From positions 1 to 7,522 of the forward strand of contig CAMCMW010000061.1 in assembly GCA_945876155.1 (NCBI GenBank): a DNA stretch of 7,522 nucleotides, read 5' to 3'. The position numbers and the translations under genes are program-made. The notes beneath the pieces are model-generated. The model saw only the letters and a list, made by a program, of their open reading frames with translations, was not told the origin of the DNA and ran no database searches. This DNA is from an uncultured Ruminococcus sp. Its GTDB lineage: Bacteria > Bacillota > Clostridia > Oscillospirales > Ruminococcaceae. Of the stretch, positions 1 through 6,052 are shown in pieces; within the stretch, counting starts at the first letter, position 1; the number at the start of each line of letters is the position of its first letter.

Positions 1-323
1 AGTACTCAAAGGAACAGGCTGTACTGCTTGTTATTGCGGTTACGGCAATGATATTTCTGAATATAGCCGACAGCATTCCCTCAGTACTTGACAAAATGGA
101 CACGCTTATGGCTTACAGCGGACTTGACCGGGAGTATGTCACCATACTTTTCAAGGCACTGGGTATATGCTGGCTGACACAGTTTGCGTCTGACATATGC
201 CGTGACTGCGGAGAGGCGGCGATTTCTTCAGCGACGGAGGTTTTTGGCAAGATTCAGCTGATGGTGCTGTCACTGTCGCTGTTTGAAAGTCTGATAGACG
301 TTGTAACGGGGATACTGGAATGA
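1..323 (+). CDS. spoIIIAD: Stage III sporulation protein AD (5' truncated)
   Basis: The frame is open from the window edge (first full codon at 3), so the true start lies upstream. About 106 residues are visible against roughly 130 for the family, so only the N-terminal helix region is missing. The visible part begins with a hydrophobic helix (VLLVIAVTAMIFLNIADSI). A second hydrophobic segment carries the family signature KALGICWLTQFASDICRDCGE, and a third (QLMVLSLSLFESLIDVV) lies near the C-terminus. SpoIIIAD is a small integral membrane component of the SpoIIIA–SpoIIQ channel, made in the mother cell and placed in the outer forespore membrane. Its exact role is poorly known. Its stop codon overlaps the spoIIIAE start in an ATGA arrangement, consistent with coupled translation. 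Identity rests on the signature and on the four spoIIIA genes that follow. Confidence 0.93.
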   Translation, partial: YSKEQAVLLVIAVTAMIFLNIADSIPSVLDKMDTLMAYSGLDREYVTILFKALGICWLTQFASDICRDCGEAAISSATEVFGKIQLMVLSLSLFESLIDVVTGILE

Positions 324-1429
324 AAAAGCTTTTACTGATAATAATTATTTTTTTCTGTACCGGTTTTACGGTAAATGCACAGGAAGAGGTAACAGCCGAC
401 GATATTTATGCGGCAAGCGGTGCGCAGGATTTAAGTGCCGGAGAGATTCTTGAAAAATACGGAATAAGCTTTGATGACCCGTCAAGCATACTTTCATTTA
501 CCCCATCTGTTCTGTGGGAGATAATAAAGGCTACACTGCTTGAAAAGGCAAAAGCACCGCTGAAACTGCTCATTTCTCTCGGCATTATAGTGATGCTTAC
601 CGCAGTTGCTGAAACACTTGGTGATACAGTGAAAAAGGAAAATTGTGCAAAGGTTTATGAGCTGATTTGCGTACTTGCGGGAGTTGCTGCAATTTCCCCG
701 TCAATTTGCGAGGTGCTGGACGGTTCTGCGGCGGCGCTGGCTGACGGTGCGGAGTTTATGACCTGTTTTGTACCCGTCTTTGCCGGAGTTGCCGCCGCCG
801 GAGGGTATATGACATCTGCGTCGGGCTATAACGTGCTGGTACTGGGGGTTTCGGACGCCGCAATACAGATAGCAAATGGTATTCTTATGCCAATGCTTAG
901 TATGTGCCTATGCCTTGCCATTGTGGACGCATCATGCAGTGTTCTTTCGCTGAAAGGGATTCTTGACGGTGTGAAAAAAATCGTAACCTGGGGGCTGGGT
1001 CTTATCATGACAGTTTTTACCGGACTGATTTCAATTCAGAGTATAGTCGGAACATCTGCGGATTCTTTGAGCAGTAAAACGGCAAAATATGTTATTTCCA
1101 ACAGCGTTCCTCTGATAGGAGGAGCAGTGTCTGACGCATATTCCACAGTAAAAGGGAGCATTGCTTTGCTGAGAAACGGAGTTGGTGGCGTGGGTATAGC
1201 GGTGCTTGCGGTAATGCTTATCCCTCCGCTTATTTCACTGGCGCTTTACAGACTTTCAGTTTCAGCAGCGGCGGCGGCGGCTGATATTTTCGGTGCTCAG
1301 AAGTTGTCAAAGCTGTTCGGGAATATCGGTTCTGTACTGTCGGCGGCAATGGGAGTGCTTGTCTGTTTTACGCTGATGTTTATTATTTCAACTGCAATAG
1401 TTATGAGTATATGCACAGGAAACAGCTAA
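320..1429 (+). CDS. spoIIIAE: Stage III sporulation protein AE
   Basis: This 369-residue polytopic membrane protein is slightly shorter than the roughly 400-residue B. subtilis homologue. It opens with a classic signal peptide: MKK, then a hydrophobic core (residues 4–17) and a VNA|Q cleavage site near residue 20, as expected for SpoIIIAE. A short soluble region (about 21–75) follows. About seven hydrophobic segments then run from residue 78 to the C-terminus, near 78–98, 113–130, 148–165, 183–203, 221–243, 290–311 and 337–363. SpoIIIAE is thought to form the membrane base or a conducting part of the SpoIIIA channel in the outer forespore membrane, needed for late (sigma-G) gene expression in the engulfed forespore. 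The ATG overlaps the spoIIIAD stop by 4 nt. A six-residue alanine run (316–321) comes from a GCG/GCA codon tract near 1265–1282 and looks like an ordinary helix. Confidence 0.95.
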   Translation: MKKLLLIIIIFFCTGFTVNAQEEVTADDIYAASGAQDLSAGEILEKYGISFDDPSSILSFTPSVLWEIIKATLLEKAKAPLKLLISLGIIVMLTAVAETLGDTVKKENCAKVYELICVLAGVAAISPSICEVLDGSAAALADGAEFMTCFVPVFAGVAAAGGYMTSASGYNVLVLGVSDAAIQIANGILMPMLSMCLCLAIVDASCSVLSLKGILDGVKKIVTWGLGLIMTVFTGLISIQSIVGTSADSLSSKTAKYVISNSVPLIGGAVSDAYSTVKGSIALLRNGVGGVGIAVLAVMLIPPLISLALYRLSVSAAAAAADIFGAQKLSKLFGNIGSVLSAAMGVLVCFTLMFIISTAIVMSICTGNS

Positions 1430-1439
1430 GGAGTAAATC

Positions 1440-1898
1440 ATGGAACTGTTAAAAAAAGTCATACTTTCTGCGTGCTTTTTAAGCATTGTAATATCCCTTG
1501 CCGATTCAATAAAGCCGGGGGAAAGCTTTGCACGTCAGCTTAAACTGATATTTTCCCTGCTGTTTATTTCGGGAATTGTAGTCTCGGCGGCAAACTGTGA
1601 GTTTGAGCTTGATATTCCGGCGTCAGCAGGGGCAAAGGAACTGGAGGGGTATGAAAATATCTCTGAGGCGGCGGATAAGGCGGTACTATGTGCGGCGGAG
1701 CAATCAGTAGTCGACATGACCGGACGTATTCTGACATCACAGGGGATAAGCTATGAAAAAATTTCCGCTGATATTAATATGAACGAGGACGGCAGCATAA
1801 GTATTAATGAGATAGGCTATTGCGGCAGTGAATTTGAAAAAGCGTCAGCAGCAATAAAAAGCAATATCGCAGATACAGAGGTGAAACAAATTGAATGA
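1440..1898 (+). CDS. spoIIIAF: Stage III sporulation protein AF
   Basis: This 152-residue protein is clearly shorter than the roughly 206-residue B. subtilis SpoIIIAF, though short versions are plausible in Clostridia. Two N-terminal membrane helices (about 5–22 and 34–52) flank a basic linker containing the family-like segment DSIKPGESFARQLKLIFSL. A soluble domain of about 95 residues (58–152) follows, with an alternating beta-like stretch (ISADINMNEDGSISINEIGY) that fits the reported ring-building-like fold of this family. The ATG is 6 nt after a perfect AAGGAG (1428–1433), which overlaps the stop of spoIIIAE. Its own stop overlaps the TTG start of spoIIIAG. Sequence conservation in this family is weak, so the call rests mainly on position in the spoIIIA operon, the two-helix topology and the soluble tail. 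Confidence 0.9.
   Translation: MELLKKVILSACFLSIVISLADSIKPGESFARQLKLIFSLLFISGIVVSAANCEFELDIPASAGAKELEGYENISEAADKAVLCAAEQSVVDMTGRILTSQGISYEKISADINMNEDGSISINEIGYCGSEFEKASAAIKSNIADTEVKQIE
1877..1883 (+). promoter_or_regulatory. Ribosome binding site fixing the TTG start of spoIIIAG
   Basis: AGAGGTG at 1877–1883 lies 7 nt before TTG at 1891. The nearby ATG at 1895 is out of frame with spoIIIAG, and the first in-frame ATG would remove the membrane anchor (next Met is residue 25). The SD site therefore supports TTG initiation at 1891. It lies wholly inside the end of spoIIIAF. Confidence 0.75.
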
Positions 1899-2406
1899 AA
1901 AAATCAGCGGATTTCTTAAAGGACGTGGCGTAAAAATTATTGTTATACTGGGACTTGCCGGTATGGCGCTTATACTTTTTTCGGATATATTTTCAGGCAA
2001 AAGCAATACCGCAGAAAAGGAAACCACTGATAATATGGCTGTACAGGAATATGAAAGCTATGTTGCCGAAATGGAGAAACGGCTTGAAAGTACACTTGAA
2101 AAGATAAGCGGTGTGGGAAATGCTGATGTAATGATAACAGCAGTAGGCAGCGGAGAGTATGTCTATGCCAAAGACGAAAAGACCGAAACTGACAGTGACA
2201 GTGTTTCAAAAGACGAGCAGTACGTCATTATCGGCAGCAGCGGTGACAAAAAAGCACTGGTGAGAAAGGTTGACAATCCTGAAATAATGGGTGTTATCGT
2301 GGTTTGCGAGGGAGGTGACAGCAATGTTGTAAAGGAAAAGGTCTACAGCGCAGTTTCGGCTGCGTTTAATATACCGTCACAGAAAATATTCGTGGCAGGC
2401 TCTTAA
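1891..2406 (+). CDS. spoIIIAG: Stage III sporulation protein AG (ring-building channel subunit)
   Basis: This 171-residue protein is shorter than the roughly 229-residue B. subtilis homologue. It has a short cytoplasmic N-terminus, one membrane helix (about 14–34), a polar linker and a soluble ring-building domain. The domain begins with LESTLEKISGVGNADVMITA (64–83), the typical helix-turn-strand of SpoIIIAG and FliF/EscJ-type domains. The acidic, threonine/serine-rich insert EYVYAKDEKTETDSDSVSKD (89–108) matches the beta-triangle insertion of this family. A second conserved block, NPEIMGVIVVCEGGDSNVVKE (129–149), follows, ending in FNIPSQKIFVAGS. SpoIIIAG assembles into a large ring in the intermembrane space between mother cell and forespore. 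Translation starts at TTG, with an 8-nt overlap with spoIIIAF. The shorter length comes mostly from the linker and insert regions, which would be expected to alter ring height rather than abolish the fold. Confidence 0.95.
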   Translation: MNEKISGFLKGRGVKIIVILGLAGMALILFSDIFSGKSNTAEKETTDNMAVQEYESYVAEMEKRLESTLEKISGVGNADVMITAVGSGEYVYAKDEKTETDSDSVSKDEQYVIIGSSGDKKALVRKVDNPEIMGVIVVCEGGDSNVVKEKVYSAVSAAFNIPSQKIFVAGS

Positions 2407-2428
2407 TAATGTCAAAGGAGAACATATT

Positions 2429-3037
2429 ATGAAAAAACCTACATTTATTATCGGAAAAAAGCAGATAATCTTAACCTGTATGACCCTCATGCTGGGTATT
2501 GCCGTTTATGTAAACTATGCTTTAAGCGACACCAGTGTGATTGAAAAAGAGGCAAAGAGTGTTAACGGTGAGATTACAGCCAGCAGTCAGGCGGAAAGCA
2601 GTGATGAAAGCGCCGCAGACGCTGAGAAGTTCGAGGACGCAGACGCTGAAAATTACGGCGAAAGCACCTTTGTAAACGGCGAGAGAACAGAGGACTTCTT
2701 TGCCCAGGCAAGACTGGAAAAAACCAACAACCGTGACGAGGCAGTTCAGACCTTGCAGACAATCATGGGCGGCGGAGATATCACCGAGGACGAAATGGTG
2801 ACAAATGCACTCCAGGCGGTTGAGGTATCAAAGCTTATCGAAAGCGAGGGCAACATTGAAACCCTTATCAAGGCGCAGGGAATCGAGGACTGTGTGGTGT
2901 ATCTTGACGGTGAAAGCGCAAAAGTTGTGGTAAAATCCGCCGGACTTGAAAAGGCTCAGGCTGCCGCAATCAAGGATATTATTCTTGGAGAAGTTACAAT
3001 TCCGGCTGAAAATATCAGAATTTTTGAGGTAAAATAA
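2429..3037 (+). CDS. spoIIIAH: Stage III sporulation protein AH (SpoIIQ-partner ring subunit)
   Basis: This 202-residue protein is close to the 218 residues of B. subtilis SpoIIIAH. A basic N-terminus (MKKPTFIIGKKQ) leads into one membrane helix (about 12–31). A strongly acidic, serine/alanine-rich linker (about 40–80) follows, then the conserved helical segment FFAQARLEKTNNRDEAVQTL (90–109) and a C-terminal EscJ/FliF-like ring-building domain (about 130–202). That domain includes the typical ENLIKAKGFEDAVV-like stretch, here IETLIKAQGIEDCVVYLD, and the ending IPAENIRIFEVK. SpoIIIAH sits in the outer forespore membrane and pairs with SpoIIQ from the forespore to span the gap. AAAGGAG (2414–2420) is 8 nt before the ATG. 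It is the last gene of the spoIIIA operon; a separate promoter follows in the downstream gap. Confidence 0.96.
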   Translation: MKKPTFIIGKKQIILTCMTLMLGIAVYVNYALSDTSVIEKEAKSVNGEITASSQAESSDESAADAEKFEDADAENYGESTFVNGERTEDFFAQARLEKTNNRDEAVQTLQTIMGGGDITEDEMVTNALQAVEVSKLIESEGNIETLIKAQGIEDCVVYLDGESAKVVVKSAGLEKAQAAAIKDIILGEVTIPAENIRIFEVK

Positions 3038-3078
3038 ATAATTTATTAATTTTACAGATTTTTTACTGCCCGAAAAGG

Positions 3079-3106
3079 TTGTTTATTCTGAAATTTGTGG
3101 TATAAT
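3079..3106 (+). promoter_or_regulatory. Predicted vegetative (sigma-A type) promoter of asp23–nusB operon
   Basis: A perfect -10 TATAAT (3101–3106) is preceded by an extended -10 TGG (3098–3100). A -35-like TTGTTT (3079–3084) lies at 16-bp spacing. A/T-rich DNA with A and T tracts upstream (about 3031–3065) could act as an UP element. The expected transcription start is about 3112–3115, giving a leader of 75–80 nt before the ATG at 3191. This promoter would separate the housekeeping genes from the sporulation-specific transcript, although read-through from spoIIIA remains possible because no good terminator intervenes. Confidence 0.8.
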
Positions 3107-3122
3107 AGTATATGGAGTATTG

Positions 3123-3158
3123 TATGCCGTACAGGAAAAATACATCCCGTACGGCATA
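3123..3158 (+). promoter_or_regulatory. Leader stem-loop upstream of asp23
   Basis: TATGCCGTAC (3123–3132) and GTACGGCATA (3149–3158) are perfect 10-nt inverted arms around a 16-nt loop, with one more G·U pair possible at 3122/3159. The structure would sit about 10 nt from the predicted 5' end of the transcript. No U-run follows, so it is not an intrinsic terminator. It could be a 5' mRNA-stabilising hairpin, a protein-binding RNA element, or at DNA level an operator with two half-sites. TACGG at 3171–3175, directly next to the SD, could pair with CCGTA at 3147–3151 as an alternative fold. Its role is inferred only. Confidence 0.6.
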
Positions 3159-3190
3159 TTCAGCCATTTATACGGAAAGGGTGACATAAA

Positions 3191-3484
3191 ATGAACACCA
3201 ATGAAAAGGAATGTAAAGGAACACTGCGGGTTTCGCAGGACGTTATATCCGAAATATCTGCGGCAGCCGCCTGTGAAGTTGACGGGGCAGTGTGCAGCAA
3301 CAAGGACGTTTCTGTGAAATACAACGGCGAAGCAGCTGAAATAAGCCTTGCATTGATGCTCAGAACAGGCGTAAGAGCCGCAGTCTGCGCTGAAACGGTA
3401 CAGAACGCCGTAAGGGACAGTGTACAGAATATGACTGGTATAACTGTTTCAAGAGTTAATATAAAAATATGCGGACAGATATAA
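3191..3484 (+). CDS. yqhY: Asp23/Gls24 family protein (YqhY-like)
   Basis: This 97-residue protein has the compact Asp23 fold signature. An N-terminal strand-helix (GTLRVSQDVISEISAAAACEVDG, about 10–32) corresponds to the family's G-x-I-x-I-s-x-e-V-i start. The second half resembles VVxVRVxxGxxIxxVAxxVQxxVxxxVExMTGLxVxxVNVxV, here GVRAAVCAETVQNAVRDSVQ followed by MTGITVSRVNIKI. It is shorter than B. subtilis YqhY (about 135 residues), with almost no tail. In B. subtilis, yqhY sits directly upstream of nusB as here, and loss of YqhY there affects acetyl-CoA carboxylase control. The accB and accC genes that precede yqhY in Bacillus are absent from this locus, so that link cannot be assumed. GGAAAGGGTG (3174–3183) is 7 nt before the ATG. 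It is the first gene of the downstream operon. Confidence 0.88.
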   Translation: MNTNEKECKGTLRVSQDVISEISAAAACEVDGAVCSNKDVSVKYNGEAAEISLALMLRTGVRAAVCAETVQNAVRDSVQNMTGITVSRVNIKICGQI

Positions 3485-3500
3485 GTGAACGGAGAGTAAA

Positions 3501-3917
3501 ATGACAAGAAGAGAAATACGAGAATGTGCATTTATTATAATTTTTGAAAAATCCCTGAGAGATGATTCTGCTGAAGAATTGTACGAGCTTGCTGATGAAG
3601 TTGAGGGACTGGAAGTAAACGACAAGGTCAAGGAAATCGTTGAGGGCGTTATTGCCCATGAAGAGGAAATTGACGGTATTATCTCAAAATACAGTACCAA
3701 AAGAGCAATACCGAGAATACCCAAAGTTTCCCTGTCAATACTGAGAATTGCGGTTTTTGAGTCACTTTATGACGATATGACTCCGGTCAATGCGGCAATC
3801 AGTGAGGCAGTACAGCTGTCACAGGCTTATTCCTATAAGGAAGATACAAGCTTTGTAAACGGTGTTTTAAGTTCATTTGCAAAGAATATTTCCGGTGAAG
3901 AGAATGTTCTGGCCTGA
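3501..3917 (+). CDS. nusB: Transcription antitermination factor NusB
   Basis: This 138-residue protein has the usual length for NusB (130–140). It opens with TRREIRECAFIIIFE (2–16), equivalent to the family's R-x-x-AR-x-x-Alqxlfq and containing the arginine-rich RNA-contacting start. The second half holds the diagnostic block RIPKVSLSILRIAVFESLY (72–90), then D-M-T-P-V-N-A-A-I-S-E-A-V-Q-L-S-Q-A-Y and FVNGVLSSFAKNI (118–130). NusB pairs with NusE (S10), binds boxA RNA and promotes antitermination on rRNA operons. An SD (GGAGAG, 3491–3496) is 4 nt before the ATG, 16 nt after the asp23 stop. The 3' end overlaps the next gene by 14 nt if that gene starts at 3904. Confidence 0.95.
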   Translation: MTRREIRECAFIIIFEKSLRDDSAEELYELADEVEGLEVNDKVKEIVEGVIAHEEEIDGIISKYSTKRAIPRIPKVSLSILRIAVFESLYDDMTPVNAAISEAVQLSQAYSYKEDTSFVNGVLSSFAKNISGEENVLA

Positions 3918-4851
3918 ATTTCTGGGTATTGATACCAGCAACTATACAACGTCAATAGCTGTTTTTGACAGTGAAACGGGAGAGATTAGACAGTCAAAAA
4001 AACTTCTTCCAGTAAAATCCGGACAGGCAGGACTTCGCCAGAGTGACGCTTTGTTTCACCATGTAAACCAGCTGACAGAAGTATCAGAGGAACTGCTGAA
4101 AGGGCTAAAAAATCTGAAAGCTGTGGGCGTATCGGCATTTCCGAGAAGTATTTCCGGCTCGTATATGCCCTGCTTTCTTGCCGGAAAAACTGCGGCTGAG
4201 CTTATCAGTGCCGTAACCGGAGCACAGCTTTACTATACCTCACATCAGGCAGGACACGTTGCGGCGGCGCTTTATTCATGCAGGCGTCTTGACCTGCTGC
4301 ACGAGCCGTTTATCGCATTTCATTTAAGCGGCGGTACTACCGATTGCCTTTACTGCACTCCCGACGATGAAGAAATAGTAAATCCTCAGCTTTTTTCAGG
4401 TTCCCTTGATTTAAAAGCCGGACAGGCTGTTGACCGTACCGGTCTTATGCTGGGGCTTGATTTTCCGTGCGGTATTGAGCTTGAAAAGCTTGCGGAAAAG
4501 AGCGACAGGGAGTTTAAGATAAAGCCGTCAATGAAAGGCAATGACTGCTCACTTTCGGGGATAGAAAACAAGTGTAAAAAAATGCTTGATGACGGTGAAC
4601 CGGCGGAGGATATTGCAAAATTCTGCCTTACATATATCGGTGAAACGGTGAAGTGTATGACGAAAAAAGCAAAGGCAGAGCTTGGTGAACTGCCGGTGGT
4701 GTATGCCGGGGGTGTTATGTCAAACAAATATATTAAAAGTATGATACTTGAAGATTATGATGCTTATTTTGCACAGCCGGATTTTTCCTGTGACAATGCC
4801 GCAGGAGTTTCGGTAATAGCATTTGAAAAATATAAATTAGGTAGAATATGA
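3904..4851 (+). CDS. TsaD/Kae1-like (peptidase M22 family) paralogue, function unknown
   Basis: This is a 315-residue ASKHA-fold protein related to the t6A enzyme TsaD. Visible elements are GIDTSNYTTS (8–17, phosphate loop 1, compare GIETSCDET), SHQAGH (113–118), LSGGTTD (141–147), GQAVDRTGLMLGLDFPCG (173–190), SLSGIENK (216–223), AGGVMSN (268–274) and CDNAAG (296–301). The metal-binding residues of TsaD appear kept as H114, H118 and D297. The usual T-A-G-P-G-L block is replaced by FPRSISGSYMP (79–89), and HHxEGH by SHQAGH. I therefore infer a clostridial TsaD-like paralogue rather than the t6A synthase, often annotated 'O-sialoglycoprotein endopeptidase' without support. ATG 3904 is preferred over an upstream in-frame TTG (3877) because GGTG (3894–3897) lies 6 nt before it. 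It occupies the position of folD in B. subtilis. The stop overlaps the xseA start (ATGA). Confidence 0.8.
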   Translation: MFWPEFLGIDTSNYTTSIAVFDSETGEIRQSKKLLPVKSGQAGLRQSDALFHHVNQLTEVSEELLKGLKNLKAVGVSAFPRSISGSYMPCFLAGKTAAELISAVTGAQLYYTSHQAGHVAAALYSCRRLDLLHEPFIAFHLSGGTTDCLYCTPDDEEIVNPQLFSGSLDLKAGQAVDRTGLMLGLDFPCGIELEKLAEKSDREFKIKPSMKGNDCSLSGIENKCKKMLDDGEPAEDIAKFCLTYIGETVKCMTKKAKAELGELPVVYAGGVMSNKYIKSMILEDYDAYFAQPDFSCDNAAGVSVIAFEKYKLGRI

Positions 4852-6047
4852 TAGTTTTAACAGTTACACAGCTTAACAGATATATTGCGTTCAAAATAAA
4901 AGAGGACGCAAAGCTTAAAGGGATTCTGCTCAAAGGCGAGATTTCCAATTTCACAGCCCACAGGTCGGGACATTTCTATTTCACCTTAAAGGACGGTGAA
5001 AGTGCTGTCAAGGCAGTAATGTTCCGCAGTTATGCGGAGAGGGTAAAATTTATGCCGGAAGACGGCATGAGCGTTATCGTTATGGGCAGTGTTTCAGTGT
5101 ATGAGCGTGACGGCGTTTATCAGATATATGCTACAGATATCCAGCCGGACGGCGTTGGTGCGGCAAGTGTTGCAGTGGAACAGCTTAAAGAAAAGTTGAG
5201 AAAACAGGGGATTTTTGACGAAAGTCACAAACGACCTCTTCCGCCAATGCCGAAAAAAATAGGTATTGTCACATCAGCAACTGGTGCGGCTTTGCAGGAC
5301 GTTATCAACATTCTGTCAAGGAGATATCCTATAGGAGAACTGTGCGTTTTTCCGGCGATTGTACAGGGAGAAACTGCACCCGATTCCATTTGCAGCGGAA
5401 TAATCGCCGCCGGAAAGTCTGACTGTGACGTGCTTATCGTCGGCAGAGGCGGCGGTTCACTGGAGGATTTAAGCGCATTCAATACCGAAAAGGTGGTAAT
5501 GTGCATTTACAACAGCAGTATACCGGTGGTTTCCGCTGTGGGTCATGAAACAGACTTTACCGTTTCCGACCTTGCGGCAGACATGAGAGCGCCTACTCCG
5601 TCAGCGGCGGCAGAGCTTGTTTCACCGTCTGCTGAACAACTCCTCAAAAATATTGACTTTTACTTAAACCGTATCAAAGACGGAGCTGTAAGGGCGCTGA
5701 ACCGCAGTCAGAACCGGCTTGATGTTTTAAGCGGAAAACTTGCAGTGTTTTCGCCGGAATACAAACTGCAAAAGAACGAAAAGGACTTCATTTCCCTTGA
5801 AAACCGTCTGAAAGCGGCTTACAGTACAAAGGTTTCGGAATGTGAACGGAGATTTCTGACGGCAGTTTCAAAAATGGAGGCAATGAGTCCGCTGAAGGTT
5901 ATGAGCAGGGGATATTCTCTTGTGTATAAGGGCAAAAAAATCATTGCTGATACTAAAAATCTGAAAACAGGGGATAATGTTGATGTAATGCTTGCTGAGG
6001 GCAGATTCAGTGCCTGTGTTACGGATATAGAAAATAATGAGGAGTGA
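4848..6047 (+). CDS. xseA: Exodeoxyribonuclease VII large subunit
   Basis: XseA is the catalytic subunit of exonuclease VII, which degrades single-stranded DNA from both ends to short oligonucleotides in mismatch and damage repair. This protein is 399 residues, shorter than the roughly 450 of B. subtilis and E. coli. The shortening falls in the C-terminal helical (XseB-binding) region. The N-terminal OB-fold (about 4–100) includes LLKGEISNF and GHFYFTLKD. The catalytic domain holds IGIVTSATGAALQDV (138–152), GRGGGSLEDLSAFN (199–212), VSAVGHETDFTVSDLAADMR (228–247) and APTPSAAAELVSP (248–260). The C-terminal MSRGYSLV (352–359) and the following beta-rich tail are also conserved. Its start overlaps the preceding stop as ATGA, with only a weak AGGTAG at 3-nt spacing, so translation probably depends on coupling. 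The small subunit gene lies one gene downstream. Confidence 0.97.
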   Translation: MIVLTVTQLNRYIAFKIKEDAKLKGILLKGEISNFTAHRSGHFYFTLKDGESAVKAVMFRSYAERVKFMPEDGMSVIVMGSVSVYERDGVYQIYATDIQPDGVGAASVAVEQLKEKLRKQGIFDESHKRPLPPMPKKIGIVTSATGAALQDVINILSRRYPIGELCVFPAIVQGETAPDSICSGIIAAGKSDCDVLIVGRGGGSLEDLSAFNTEKVVMCIYNSSIPVVSAVGHETDFTVSDLAADMRAPTPSAAAELVSPSAEQLLKNIDFYLNRIKDGAVRALNRSQNRLDVLSGKLAVFSPEYKLQKNEKDFISLENRLKAAYSTKVSECERRFLTAVSKMEAMSPLKVMSRGYSLVYKGKKIIADTKNLKTGDNVDVMLAEGRFSACVTDIENNEE

Positions 6048-6052
6048 AATGT

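Noticed and set aside
1265..1282. GCG/GCA repeat tract as a microsatellite or phase-variable repeat
   Set aside because: It is an in-frame alanine run in a SpoIIIAE helix; unit changes would not shift frame and there is no sign of instability.
3033..3064. A/T-only inverted repeat (AATAAAT/ATTTATT) followed by a six-T run as a terminator for spoIIIA
   Set aside because: The arms have no G or C and only a 1–3 nt loop, and the T-run is 11 nt or more beyond the stem, so a stable intrinsic terminator is unlikely.
3123..3160. The 10-bp stem-loop as an intrinsic terminator on either strand
   Set aside because: No U-run follows the stem in either direction, and it lies just after a promoter in the leader of an active operon.
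3160..3531. Minus-strand open frame of 123 codons over asp23
   Set aside because: It is antisense to a well-supported Asp23 gene, is rich in Ser/Leu/Thr as expected for a shadow frame, and shows no recognisable family.
3877..3903. Upstream TTG start for the TsaD-like protein
   Set aside because: It lacks a good SD, would lengthen the overlap with nusB to 41 nt, and adds residues with no family counterpart; ATG 3904 has an SD at proper spacing.
4386..4727. Minus-strand open frame of 113 codons inside the TsaD-like gene
   Set aside because: It is a shadow of a conserved + strand coding region, with low-complexity Ser/Pro/Phe composition and no family motif.
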